Positions 1-6,458 of a DNA stretch of 13,897 bases are shown here, piece after piece (the stretch's first letter is position 1; each line of letters begins with the position of its first letter). The stretch lies in assembly GCA_013822915.1 (NCBI GenBank), contig PNLG01000361.1, positions 1 to 13,897 on the forward strand, in the 5' to 3' direction. The position numbers and the translations under genes were made by a program. The notes beneath the pieces were generated by a model. The model searched no databases, was not told the origin of the DNA, and was given only the letters and a program-made list of their open reading frames with translations. The DNA comes from Sphingomonas sp. (GTDB lineage: Bacteria > Pseudomonadota > Alphaproteobacteria > Sphingomonadales > Sphingomonadaceae).

Positions 1-1
1 G

Positions 2-1165
2 ACCGGTGAGCCGGAGCGCGTCGACCTGCACATCACGGTGCCGCGCGGGCTGTCGGCGCCGTCCAATGGCGTGTTGCTTGGCACCGACCGGCTGAGCGGC
101 GGTCGCACCACCTGGAACTGGCGCGTCAAGCGGCCCAACACTTATGCGATTGCCATCAATGTCGGTCCCTATCAATCGCTGAGCGGCAATTACAAAAGCC
201 GGTTTGGCAACACCGTGCCGATGATGTTCTGGCATCTGCCGGGGCAAAAGGCGCAGGCAGAAGGGTTGTTCGCCGAATTTGCGCCGACGTTAGACTTTTT
301 CGAAAGCACGATCGGTCCCTATCCCTTTGGAACCGAAAAGCTGGGCGTGGTTGAAACCCCCTATCTCGGCATGGAGCATCAGACGATCAACGCTTATGGC
401 AATCGCTATGCCAAGGCGGCAGAGGGGTTTGACTGGCTGTTCCACCACGAACTCGCGCATGAATGGTTCGGCAATCAGATGACGGCGGCTGATTGGGACG
501 ATTACTGGCTGCATGAGGGGTTCGCGCAATATATGCAGCCGCTTTACGGCCGCTGGCGCGAGGGTGAGGCGCGCTATGCCGCGATGATGGATGCGCAGCG
601 CAGCCGGATCATCAACGGTGCGCCCGTGATTTCGGGCCTCAGCCGCACCGAGGAAGAGGTTTATGAACAGGCCAAGGGCGGCCCCGCGACCGACATTTAT
701 TACAAGGGCGCGTGGATGCTCCACACGCTGCGCTGGCTGATCGGCGACAAGGCGTTTTTCGCAAGCGCACGGCGGCTGGTTTACGGGCGCACCGACCCGA
801 AGCCGGGCAATTTTGCCCCGCGCTTTGCGAGCACGACCGAGTTTGAGCGGATCGTGGCGGAGGAAAGCGGGCGCGACCTGCGCTGGTTCTTCGACACTTA
901 TCTGCGGCAGGCAGCACTCCCCGAACTGGTGGCCACACCCCGCCCCGGCGGGCTGATGCTCGCGTGGAAAAACGCCAAGCCCTTTCCGATGCCGGTCGAG
1001 GTGCAGGTCGACGAGCAGATGGTTCGCGTCGAGATGGCGGACGGCGCCGGATCGGTCGATGTCCCCGACAGCGCGCATGTCGTGCTCGACCCGCAGGCCC
1101 GCATCCTGCGCCGGTCGCTGGCAGTGGAGGCGGCCCAGGCCTGGCAACGGCGCGGCGGGCAGTGA
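2..1165 (+). CDS. M1-family zinc metallopeptidase (aminopeptidase), C-terminal part, 5' end outside the window
   Basis: The frame is already open at base 2 and reads TGEPERVDLHITVPRGL, so the gene begins upstream of the window; the GTG at 38 is only an internal valine codon. The gluzincin signature HEXXH lies at 446-460 (HELAH), and the third zinc ligand Glu follows 18 residues later at 515-517 (LHEGFAQY). About 25 residues before HEXXH, GMEHQT (around 370-387) occupies the place of the GAMEN exopeptidase motif, with His in place of Asn. A Tyr in YYKGAW (698-703) is placed like the catalytic tyrosine of M1 enzymes. These enzymes remove N-terminal residues from peptides, and all expected active-site elements are present. 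The part seen is about 388 residues, ending in a short beta-rich C-terminal segment without the long helical domain of PepN. Whether it is exported cannot be told without the N-terminus. The gene stops 48 bp before trpF and probably belongs to a separate unit. Confidence 0.9.
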   Translation, partial: TGEPERVDLHITVPRGLSAPSNGVLLGTDRLSGGRTTWNWRVKRPNTYAIAINVGPYQSLSGNYKSRFGNTVPMMFWHLPGQKAQAEGLFAEFAPTLDFFESTIGPYPFGTEKLGVVETPYLGMEHQTINAYGNRYAKAAEGFDWLFHHELAHEWFGNQMTAADWDDYWLHEGFAQYMQPLYGRWREGEARYAAMMDAQRSRIINGAPVISGLSRTEEEVYEQAKGGPATDIYYKGAWMLHTLRWLIGDKAFFASARRLVYGRTDPKPGNFAPRFASTTEFERIVAEESGRDLRWFFDTYLRQAALPELVATPRPGGLMLAWKNAKPFPMPVEVQVDEQMVRVEMADGAGSVDVPDSAHVVLDPQARILRRSLAVEAAQAWQRRGGQ

Positions 1166-1213
1166 TGGGGTTGCCCCGATCCAAGGGGTGACGCGCTGGC
1201 CCCTGCCGCCTAT

Positions 1214-1861
1214 ATGTCGGCCATGCCGCCGCGCGCCAAAATCTGTGGCCTGTCCACGCCGGAGACGATCGACGCTGCGGTCCGCCACGGCGCGAGCCAT
1301 ATCGGGCTGATGTTTTTCGCACCCTCCCCCCGCCATCTGGGTTTTGCCGATGCCTCCCGGCTGAGCGCGCTGATCCCCGGCCATGTCGCGCGCGTCGGCG
1401 TGTTTGTGGACCCCGATGATGCGCTGATCGATCAGGCGATTGCCGCGGGCGGGCTGACCGTGCTGCAACTGCACAGCACGGCCCCTGCGCGCGCAGCGGC
1501 GTTGGGCGCGCGCACCGGGCTGGAGATTTGGAGCGCGGTGGCGGTGCGCGAGCGGCGCGATCTGGACGCTGCCGCATCCTATGTCGGCGCGGCCGATCGC
1601 ATCCTGTATGACGCCAAGACGCCCGATGGCGCGCTGCTCCCCGGCGGGATGGGGGTGCGGTTTGATTGGGAATTGCTGCGCGGGTTTGCCCATCCGCTCC
1701 CCTGGGCGCTGTCGGGCGGGTTGACGGCGGACAATGTCGGGGCAGCAGTGGCGGCGACGGGTGCCAGCCTCGTCGATGCATCATCGGGGCTGGAAACCGC
1801 GCCCGGTATCAAGGATGTGGACAAGATCGCCGCATTCCTTCAAGCGCTCTCTCACTTATGA
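1214..1861 (+). CDS. trpF: Phosphoribosylanthranilate isomerase
   Basis: TrpF catalyses the Amadori rearrangement of N-(5'-phosphoribosyl)anthranilate to CdRP, the third step from chorismate in tryptophan synthesis, in the cytoplasm. The 215-residue product is a complete single-domain (beta/alpha)8 barrel of normal length. The signature KICG lies at residues 9-12, with Cys11 as the expected general base, and Asp133 in YDAKTPDG is the expected general acid. The barrel strands IGLMFF, VGVFVDP and LQLH and the C-terminal phosphate-binding segments ALSGGLTADN and SSGLETAPGIKD are all present. The start is uncertain: ATG 1214 and ATG 1223 are both possible, and neither has a clear Shine-Dalgarno sequence. 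The stop overlaps the trpB start as ATGA (1858-1861), which implies translational coupling. Because the trp genes are split in alphaproteobacteria, the early genes trpE, G, D and C are expected elsewhere in the genome. No promoter or attenuator leader is evident in the 48 bp upstream. Confidence 0.96.
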   Translation: MSAMPPRAKICGLSTPETIDAAVRHGASHIGLMFFAPSPRHLGFADASRLSALIPGHVARVGVFVDPDDALIDQAIAAGGLTVLQLHSTAPARAAALGARTGLEIWSAVAVRERRDLDAAASYVGAADRILYDAKTPDGALLPGGMGVRFDWELLRGFAHPLPWALSGGLTADNVGAAVAATGASLVDASSGLETAPGIKDVDKIAAFLQALSHL

Positions 1862-3120
1862 ACCATCCCAATTCCCTTCACGCGCAGCCGCCCGCGCTGG
1901 CGAACAGCCTGCGCCAGCAGCCTGACTCGCGCGGCCATTTCGGCGAATTTGGCGGGCGCTATGTCGCCGAAACGCTGATGCCGCTCGTCCTCGCGCTGGA
2001 GGCGGAATATCGCCGGGCAAAGGCCGATCCGGCGTTTCAGGCGCAGTTTGACGACCTGCTCGAACATTATGTCGGCCGCCCCAGCCCGCTTTATTTCGCC
2101 GAGCGATTGACGGAGGATGTGCGCAAGGCGGCCCCCAAAGGCATGGGCGCGCAAATCTGGTTCAAGCGCGACGAGCTGAACCACACTGGCGCGCACAAGA
2201 TCAACAATTGCATCGGGCAAATCCTGCTCGCGATCCGCATGGGCAAGACGCGGATCATTGCAGAAACGGGCGCGGGCCAGCACGGCGTCGCCACCGCCAC
2301 CGTCTGCGCGCGCTTTGGCCTTCCCTGCGTCATTTACATGGGCGCCCGCGATATCGAGCGGCAACAGCCCAACGTGTTCCGCATGAAGCTGCTCGGGGCC
2401 GAAGTCCGCCCGGTGACGAGCGGGGCGGCGACACTGAAAGACGCGATGAACGAAGGCCTGCGCGATTGGGTCGCCAATGTCCACGACACCTTCTACATCA
2501 TCGGCACCGCCGCCGGGCCGCACCCCTATCCCGAACTCGTCCGCGATTTCCAGAGCGTGATCGGCAGGGAGGCGCGCGCGCAGATGTTGACGCGAACCGG
2601 GCGCCTGCCCGATTTGCTGGTGGCAGCGATTGGCGGCGGATCGAATGCGATCGGGCTGTTCCACCCGTTCCTCGATGATGCGGGGGTGAAAATGCTCGGC
2701 GTCGAGGCGGCGGGGCATGGGCTGGACCAGCAACATGCCGCCTCGCTGGCCGGTGGATCGCCCGGCGTGCTCCACGGCAACAAAACCTATCTGCTGCAGG
2801 ATGACGACGGCCAGATCACCGAGGCACATTCGATTTCCGCCGGGCTCGACTATCCCGGCATCGGGCCCGAACATGCGTGGCTGCGCGACATTGGCCGGGT
2901 GGAGTATGCCAGCGCGACCGATGGCGAGGCGCTCGACGCGTTCCAGCTGCTGTGCCGGACTGAGGGCATCATCCCCGCGCTGGAACCGAGCCACGCCATC
3001 GCAGCGGTTGCGAAAATCGCGCCGACGATGGGCCGCGACCAGATCATCCTGGCGAACCTGTGCGGGCGCGGCGACAAGGATATATTCACCGTCGCCGAGG
3101 CGCTGGGGACGGCGCTGTGA
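1858..3120 (+). CDS. trpB: Tryptophan synthase beta chain
   Basis: TrpB is the PLP-dependent subunit that condenses indole, channelled from TrpA, with L-serine to give tryptophan; it works as an alpha2beta2 complex. The 420-residue product contains the PLP lysine in HTGAHKINN (Lys114, equivalent to Lys87 of the Salmonella enzyme). The catalytic Glu in AETGAGQHG is residue 136, with the same spacing of 22 as Lys87-Glu109. The phosphate-binding loop GGGSNAIG is also present. The N-terminus is about 27 residues longer than in enterobacteria before the conserved EFGGRYVAETL segment. ATG 1858 is chosen because it overlaps the trpF stop as ATGA; no good Shine-Dalgarno sequence is visible. The last 56 bp, stop codon included, occur again at 3250-3305. 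The copy inside trpB uses the rare codon ATA at 3082-3084, where the other copy has ATC. The protein itself is complete. Confidence 0.97.
   Translation: MNHPNSLHAQPPALANSLRQQPDSRGHFGEFGGRYVAETLMPLVLALEAEYRRAKADPAFQAQFDDLLEHYVGRPSPLYFAERLTEDVRKAAPKGMGAQIWFKRDELNHTGAHKINNCIGQILLAIRMGKTRIIAETGAGQHGVATATVCARFGLPCVIYMGARDIERQQPNVFRMKLLGAEVRPVTSGAATLKDAMNEGLRDWVANVHDTFYIIGTAAGPHPYPELVRDFQSVIGREARAQMLTRTGRLPDLLVAAIGGGSNAIGLFHPFLDDAGVKMLGVEAAGHGLDQQHAASLAGGSPGVLHGNKTYLLQDDDGQITEAHSISAGLDYPGIGPEHAWLRDIGRVEYASATDGEALDAFQLLCRTEGIIPALEPSHAIAAVAKIAPTMGRDQIILANLCGRGDKDIFTVAEALGTAL
3065..3120 (+). repeat. Direct repeat copy 1: 3' end of trpB including its stop
   Basis: These 56 bp match 3250-3305 at 55 of 56 positions. 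The only difference is A at 3084 against C at 3269, which is synonymous (Ile ATA against ATC) in the trpB frame. The repeat ends exactly at the trpB TGA. The offset between copies is 185 bp. It brackets the 129-bp insert at 3121-3249. Confidence 0.97.
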
Positions 3121-3144
3121 ATTGCGCTGACCCTACCCCAAGCC

Positions 3145-3233
3145 GTCATGCTGAACTCGTTTCAGCATCCACAGCGCCGCAACCCGGGCCATCGCGAATG
3201 GAGAAGTGGACCCTGAACCAAGTTCAGGGTGAC
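3145..3233. repeat. Palindromic intergenic repeat with two hairpins (REP/MITE-like)
   Basis: The ends are inverted copies: GTCATGCTGAAC at 3145-3156 and GTTCAGGGTGAC at 3222-3233 pair at 10 of 12 positions. Each end is also a hairpin by itself. The left one is ATGCTGAA/TTCAGCAT (3148-3155 and 3161-3168, 5-nt loop). The right one is ACCCTGAAC/GTTCAGGGT (3210-3218 and 3222-3230, 3-nt loop). The element encodes no transposase. From memory, elements that translate as HAELVSAS and LNQVQGD are dispersed in many sphingomonad genomes; this needs a genome-wide count. No T-tract follows either stem, so an intrinsic terminator is unlikely, though the stems could slow polymerase or protect mRNA ends. Confidence 0.75.
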
Positions 3234-3249
3234 ATTTGGGTTGATGAGC

Positions 3250-3305
3250 GGCGCGGCGACAAGGATATCTTCACCGTCGCCGAGGCGCTGGGGACGGCGC
3301 TGTGA
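3250..3305 (+). repeat. Direct repeat copy 2: second 3' end of trpB
   Basis: This is the second 56-bp copy of the trpB tail (see 3065-3120), ending in its own TGA at 3303-3305. It is detached from trpB and lies 76 bp before trpA. It keeps the commoner high-GC codon ATC, so it may be the copy closer to the ancestral sequence. Its TGA overlaps a GTG (3302-3304) exactly as copy 1 overlaps the GTG at 3117. Confidence 0.97.
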
Positions 3306-3385
3306 GCAAGTCAACGATGAGAAAGAGCCGCCGAACCGATTCGCTGAACCAAATGTTCCATTTTCGTTCCAATTTGTCAAGATGA
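3302..3385 (+). other. 27-codon open frame overlapping the trpB-tail stop and the trpA start (doubtful gene)
   Basis: GTG 3302 overlaps the TGA of the second trpB tail as GTGA. The frame stops at TGA 3383-3385, which overlaps the trpA ATG as ATGA. The peptide is short and basic and has no recognisable motif. It could pass ribosomes from the trpB tail to trpA, which has no Shine-Dalgarno sequence of its own. It may equally be accidental; ribosome profiling would decide. Confidence 0.25.
3352..3380 (-). promoter_or_regulatory. Candidate SOS promoter with LexA box, facing trpB
   Basis: On the minus strand this reads TTGACA (3375-3380, perfect -35), a 17-bp spacer, and AACATT (3352-3357, 3 of 6 matches to the -10 consensus). 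Between and over these lies GAACGAAAATGGAAC (3355-3369), a perfect GAAC-N7-GAAC, the LexA operator form of alphaproteobacteria. The stretch is AT-rich against its surroundings. The -35 ends two bases before the trpA ATG. Transcription would run leftward into the trpB tail copies and the palindromic repeat, where I see no credible gene. It may be the leftover promoter of a lost gene or drive an antisense RNA. LexA bound here could also hinder rightward transcription into trpA. Confidence 0.55.
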
Positions 3386-4182
3386 ATCGTCTCTCCGCCA
3401 GCTTCCCCGCCAACCGCGCCGCGCTCGTCACCTTTGTGACAGCGGGGGACGGCCCCACGGCTGCGATCCTCGACGCGCTCGTCGGGGGCGGAGCCGACGT
3501 GATCGAGCTCGGCATGCCGTTTACCGATCCGATGGCCGATGGCCCGGCGATTCAGGCGGCGAACCTGCGCAGCCTGGCGGCGGGCACCACCACCGCCGAC
3601 ATCCTGCAAATCGCTGCCGATTTCCGTGCGCGTCACCCCAAAGTCCCGCTGGTGCTGATGGGTTATGCCAATCCGATGCTGCGGCGCGGCGCGGGTTGGT
3701 TCGCCGATCAGTGCGCCAAGGTCGGAGTCGATGGCGTGATCTGCGTCGACCTCCCGCCCGAGGAGGACGAACTCGCCGCCGCCCTGCGCGCGATGGGTGT
3801 CGCGCCGATCCGCCTTGCCACCCCCACCACCGATGCGGCGCGCCTGCCCGCCGTGTTGGACGGCGCGAGCGGGTTCCTCTATTACGTCTCGGTCGCCGGG
3901 ATCACCGGGCTGCAACAGGCAGCGCAAGCGAGCATCGAGGCCGCCGTCGCCCGGCTAAAGTCATTCACCACCCTCCCCGTCGCGGTCGGCTTTGGCGTGC
4001 GCACGCCCGAACAGGCAGGCGCCATCGCGCGGGTGGCGGACGGAGTCGTTGTCGGCTCGGCGATTGTCGAGATCATCGCGCAGCACGGCGCCGAAGCGCC
4101 CACCCCGGTGCGCGACTATGTCGCCACGTTAAAGGCAGCGATTGTCGCCGCCGCACAGGAAGCAGCAGAGGAAATCGCATGA
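3382..4182 (+). CDS. trpA: Tryptophan synthase alpha chain
   Basis: TrpA splits indole-3-glycerol phosphate into indole and glyceraldehyde-3-phosphate and passes indole through a tunnel to TrpB. The 266-residue product is a full-length TIM barrel. The catalytic residues are Glu42 in VIELGMPFTDP and Asp53 in MADGP, with the same spacing of 11 as Glu49-Asp60 in Escherichia coli. The phosphate-binding region SVAGITG and the strand VAVGFGVRTPEQA are conserved. ATG 3382 is chosen because homology begins there (MNRLSASF, then FVTAGDG); the frame is open further upstream but nothing there resembles TrpA. No Shine-Dalgarno sequence is visible, and the bases just upstream form the -35 of a minus-strand candidate promoter. 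The gap to trpB is 261 bp, unusually long for this pair, because of the duplication and repeat between them. The stop overlaps the accD start as ATGA. Confidence 0.96.
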   Translation: MNRLSASFPANRAALVTFVTAGDGPTAAILDALVGGGADVIELGMPFTDPMADGPAIQAANLRSLAAGTTTADILQIAADFRARHPKVPLVLMGYANPMLRRGAGWFADQCAKVGVDGVICVDLPPEEDELAAALRAMGVAPIRLATPTTDAARLPAVLDGASGFLYYVSVAGITGLQQAAQASIEAAVARLKSFTTLPVAVGFGVRTPEQAGAIARVADGVVVGSAIVEIIAQHGAEAPTPVRDYVATLKAAIVAAAQEAAEEIA

Positions 4183-5036
4183 GCTGGCTGTCCCGGGTCC
4201 GCAACGCGCTATCGCTGGTGGTGCCGACCACCAAGGATACGCCCGACAACCTTTGGCACAAGTGCAAGGGGTGTGGGCAGTTGGTGTTCGTAAAGGAACT
4301 GGCCGACCACCTCCATGTCTGCCCGCATTGCGACCATCATGAGCGGATCGGCCCGAAACAGCGCTTTGGCCAGATTTTTGACGATGGCCGTTACACATTG
4401 TTACCGCCGCCGCGGGTCGCCGAAGACCCGCTGAAGTTTCGCGATACCAAACGCTATGGCGACCGGATCAAGGCGGCCCGCGCCGCGACGGGCGAGCCCG
4501 ATGCCCTGCTCAACGCGCGCGGGATGATCGGCGGGCGCAAGGCGGTGGTCGGCGTGCAGGATTTCGGCTTCATGGGCGGGTCGATGGGACAAGCAGTGGG
4601 TGAAGCGTTCGTCACCGGCGTAAAGGCCGCGATTGCGGACCAGGCACCCTATATCATCTTCACTGCGGCCGGCGGCGCGCGGATGCAGGAAGGCATTCTC
4701 TCGCTGATGCAAATGCCCCGCGCGACCGTTGCCATCCAGATGCTGCACGATGTGGGTCTGCCCTATCTGGTTGTGCTCACCGATCCGACGACGGGCGGCG
4801 TGACGGCCAGCTATGCAATGCTCGGCGACGTGCAAATTGCCGAACCCGGCGCGCTGATCGGTTTTGCCGGGCAGCGGGTGATCGAACAGACGATCCGCGA
4901 AAAACTGCCCGATGGGTTTCAGCGAGCGGAGTATCTGCTTGACCATGGCATGATCGACATGGTGACGCATCGCCGCGACTTGCGGGCGACGTTGGCCAAG
5001 CTCGTTGATTTCCTCGGCGCAAAGGTTGCGGCCTGA
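4179..5036 (+). CDS. accD: Acetyl-CoA carboxylase carboxyltransferase subunit beta
   Basis: AccD pairs with AccA to transfer the carboxyl group from carboxybiotin on AccB to acetyl-CoA, giving malonyl-CoA for fatty acid synthesis. The product has 285 residues, the usual length. An N-terminal zinc ribbon is intact: Cys29, Cys32, Cys48 and Cys51 in a C-X2-C-X15-C-X2-C arrangement (CKGC ... CPHC). The crotonase-like core carries GGSMGQAVGEAF, AAGGARMQEG and DPTTGGVTASYAMLGD, which shape the acyl-CoA site and oxyanion holes. ATG 4179 overlaps the trpA stop as ATGA and has GAGG at 4168-4171 with 7-base spacing. Location after trpA and before folC is a common alphaproteobacterial arrangement, linking malonyl-CoA and folate supply to the trp operon transcript. 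The stop is followed by 43 bp before folC. Confidence 0.97.
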   Translation: MSWLSRVRNALSLVVPTTKDTPDNLWHKCKGCGQLVFVKELADHLHVCPHCDHHERIGPKQRFGQIFDDGRYTLLPPPRVAEDPLKFRDTKRYGDRIKAARAATGEPDALLNARGMIGGRKAVVGVQDFGFMGGSMGQAVGEAFVTGVKAAIADQAPYIIFTAAGGARMQEGILSLMQMPRATVAIQMLHDVGLPYLVVLTDPTTGGVTASYAMLGDVQIAEPGALIGFAGQRVIEQTIREKLPDGFQRAEYLLDHGMIDMVTHRRDLRATLAKLVDFLGAKVAA

Positions 5037-5080
5037 AACTCGTTCTGATCCACGCACTGATCGCGGCACTGCTCGGCTGA
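5033..5080 (+). other. Possible 15-residue linking frame between accD and folC
   Basis: CTG 5033 overlaps the accD stop as CTGA and opens a frame that, after the start codon, reads KLVLIHALIAALLG. It stops at TGA 5078-5080, which overlaps the folC start as TGATG. The peptide is hydrophobic and resembles the start of a signal sequence, but CTG is a rare start codon and no ATG, GTG or TTG is available. It could be a coupling device, since folC lacks a Shine-Dalgarno sequence, a remnant of a small gene, or chance. Confidence 0.15.
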
Positions 5081-6402
5081 TGCCCGACCACGCCCGCTCC
5101 TCAACCCCTGCGGTTCAGGCTCAGCTCGACCGGCTATGGGCGTTGTCGCCGGGTGCAGACGTGCTTGGGCTGGAGCGGATTACCCGGCTGCTGGCGCGGG
5201 TGGGCGATCCGCACCGCTCGCTGCCACCGGTGCTGCATGTCGCGGGCACCAATGGCAAGGGATCGACCTGCGCATTCCTGCGCGCGGCGATTGAGGCGGC
5301 GGGGCTGACGGCGCATGTCTATACCAGCCCGCATCTGGTGCGGTTCAACGAACGGATCAGGCTGGGTGGGCGGCTGGTTGAGGATGACGCGCTGGCCACA
5401 TTGCTGGCCGAAGTGCTCGACGCAGGCGGCGATATTGGCGCGAGTTTCTTCGAAGTCACCACTGCTGCCGCGTTCCTTGCGTTCGCGCGAACCCCCGCCG
5501 ATACGTGCATCGTCGAGGTGGGGCTGGGCGGGCGGCTTGATGCAACCAATGTCATCCCCCGCCCCCTTGCAACCGGCATCGCGCAACTGGGGATCGATCA
5601 CCAAAGTTTCCTCGGCAACACGATCGAGGAGATTGCCGGGGAGAAAGCGGGGATTGCCAAGCGCGGCGCGCCGATGCTCACCATGCGCTACCCGCCAACC
5701 ATCGCCGCGCGGGTGCAGCACGTCGCAGCGATGGCGGGCGTGCAACCGCAAGCATTGGGCAGCGGTTGGCAGCTCAAGATCGGCGCCACGCTGCTCTATG
5801 AAGATGCGCGCGGTAGCGTTGAGACGGCGCTCCCCCGGCTGGCGGGACCGCATCAGGCCGGAAATCTGGGACTCGCGATCGCGATGCTGCGACATCAGCA
5901 TGAATTGACCATCCCGCTTGCCGCCTATCGCGCGGCGGCGGAATGGGCCGAATGGCCTGCCCGGATGCAATTGCTCGCGCACGGGCCGCTGACCGCGATA
6001 CTGCCACCGGGCAGCGCGCTGTGGCTTGATGGCGGGCATAATGCGGCGGCTGCCTCCTCGGTCAGCATCGAACTGCGCATGCGCAGCGTCGGGCGACCGG
6101 TTCATCTGATATTGGGTATGCTCGCCAATAAAGACCCGCGCGGCCTGCTCGCCCCGTTTGCCCCATTCGCGCGCACAGTTCAGGCAGTGCCCATCGCCGA
6201 CCATGCGCACCACGCCCCTGCCGCGCTCGCTCGGCTCGCCACCGATCTTGGCGTAGCGGGGAGCGAAGCCGCTGACGTCACCACCGCGCTGGCCGCCATC
6301 GCCGCGCGCGCCGACCCCGCGACGCCGCCGGTGGTGCTCATTCTCGGCTCGCTCTATCTGGCAGGCGACGTGCTGGCGCAAAATGGCGACATCCCGGTGT
6401 AG
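5080..6402 (+). CDS. folC: Bifunctional folylpolyglutamate synthase / dihydrofolate synthase
   Basis: FolC adds L-glutamate to dihydropteroate and then to reduced folates, using ATP through an acyl phosphate intermediate (Mur ligase superfamily). The product has 440 residues, typical of the family. The P-loop GTNGKGS lies at residues 56-62. It is followed by YTSPHLVRFNERI (substrate and omega loop), FFEVTTAAAF, VEVGLGGRLDATNVI, the DHQSFLGNTIEEIAGEKAGI segment with metal and carbamylated-lysine region residues, and LDGGHN in the C-terminal ligase domain. ATG 5080 overlaps the stop of a tiny frame as TGATG; no Shine-Dalgarno sequence is seen. Homology starts with the helix LDRLWALSPG, so this start fits. 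It is the last gene of the trpF-to-folC run. I see no hairpin with a T-tract after the stop. Confidence 0.96.
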   Translation: MPDHARSSTPAVQAQLDRLWALSPGADVLGLERITRLLARVGDPHRSLPPVLHVAGTNGKGSTCAFLRAAIEAAGLTAHVYTSPHLVRFNERIRLGGRLVEDDALATLLAEVLDAGGDIGASFFEVTTAAAFLAFARTPADTCIVEVGLGGRLDATNVIPRPLATGIAQLGIDHQSFLGNTIEEIAGEKAGIAKRGAPMLTMRYPPTIAARVQHVAAMAGVQPQALGSGWQLKIGATLLYEDARGSVETALPRLAGPHQAGNLGLAIAMLRHQHELTIPLAAYRAAAEWAEWPARMQLLAHGPLTAILPPGSALWLDGGHNAAAASSVSIELRMRSVGRPVHLILGMLANKDPRGLLAPFAPFARTVQAVPIADHAHHAPAALARLATDLGVAGSEAADVTTALAAIAARADPATPPVVLILGSLYLAGDVLAQNGDIPV

Positions 6403-6403
6403 T

Positions 6404-6425
6404 TATTGCAATTGACTCTCAATAG
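6404..6425. promoter_or_regulatory. Candidate Fur-like operator between folC and the DUF6628-like gene
   Basis: Two interleaved palindromes sit here: TATTG/CAATA (6404-6408 and 6420-6424), and inside them ATTGACTCTCAAT (6411-6423, five paired bases each side of CTC). Overlapping inverted repeats of this AT-rich kind, with TGA...TCA cores, are typical of Fur boxes. The site begins right after the folC stop and lies about 35 bp before the next gene on the same strand. No good sigma-70 promoter accompanies it. The identification rests on likeness only. Confidence 0.3.
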
Positions 6426-6453
6426 CTGAAATGCCACAGCGGGCTCCTGAACC

Positions 6454-6457
6454 GGAG
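6454..6457 (+). promoter_or_regulatory. Shine-Dalgarno GGAG that bears on the start choice
   Basis: GGAG at 6454-6457 is one base from ATG 6459 but seven bases from the in-frame GTG 6465. The spacing favours GTG as the real start, which would drop the first two residues (MI) and begin at the VRPLFTPALLP segment. Confidence 0.5.
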
Positions 6458-6458
6458 A

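Larger units (their letters stand above)
3117..3305 (+). other. Short open frame bridging trpB and the duplicated trpB tail (doubtful gene)
   Basis: GTG 3117 overlaps the trpB stop as GTGA and opens a 62-residue frame through the palindromic repeat (translated segments HAELVSAS and LNQVQGD). It enters the second trpB tail in the tail's own frame (GDKDIFTVAEALGTAL) and stops at its TGA, 3303-3305. The peptide shows no domain and is probably not functional. Its likely role, if any, is to keep ribosomes moving toward trpA across the insertion. Annotation pipelines may call part of it a hypothetical protein. Confidence 0.25.

Noticed and set aside
290..1693. Long minus-strand open frame (467 codons) opposite the peptidase and trpF
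   Set aside because: It is antisense to two genes with intact catalytic motifs. High-GC codon bias leaves the opposite frames open, and the translation has no recognisable domain.
1852..2994. Minus-strand open frame of 380 codons opposite trpB
   Set aside because: Shadow frame of a well-conserved gene; its residue composition (Arg, Ala, Gly and His rich) is what GC-rich antisense gives.
3210..3230. Strong 9-bp hairpin as an intrinsic terminator of trpB
   Set aside because: No run of T follows on either strand, and the stem belongs to the palindromic repeat.
3229..3381. An upstream start giving a longer TrpA (ATG at 3229)
   Set aside because: The extra residues translate the duplicated tail and spacer in another frame and do not resemble TrpA; homology begins at 3382.
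3162..3515. Minus-strand frame that would lie downstream of the candidate SOS promoter
   Set aside because: It begins inside trpA, upstream of the promoter, and translates the palindromic repeat and trpB tail in antisense, so it is not a plausible product of that promoter.
6412..6434. TTGACT as the -35 of a sigma-70 promoter for the DUF6628-like gene
   Set aside because: No reasonable -10 hexamer is found at 16-18 bp; the bases fit a palindromic operator better.
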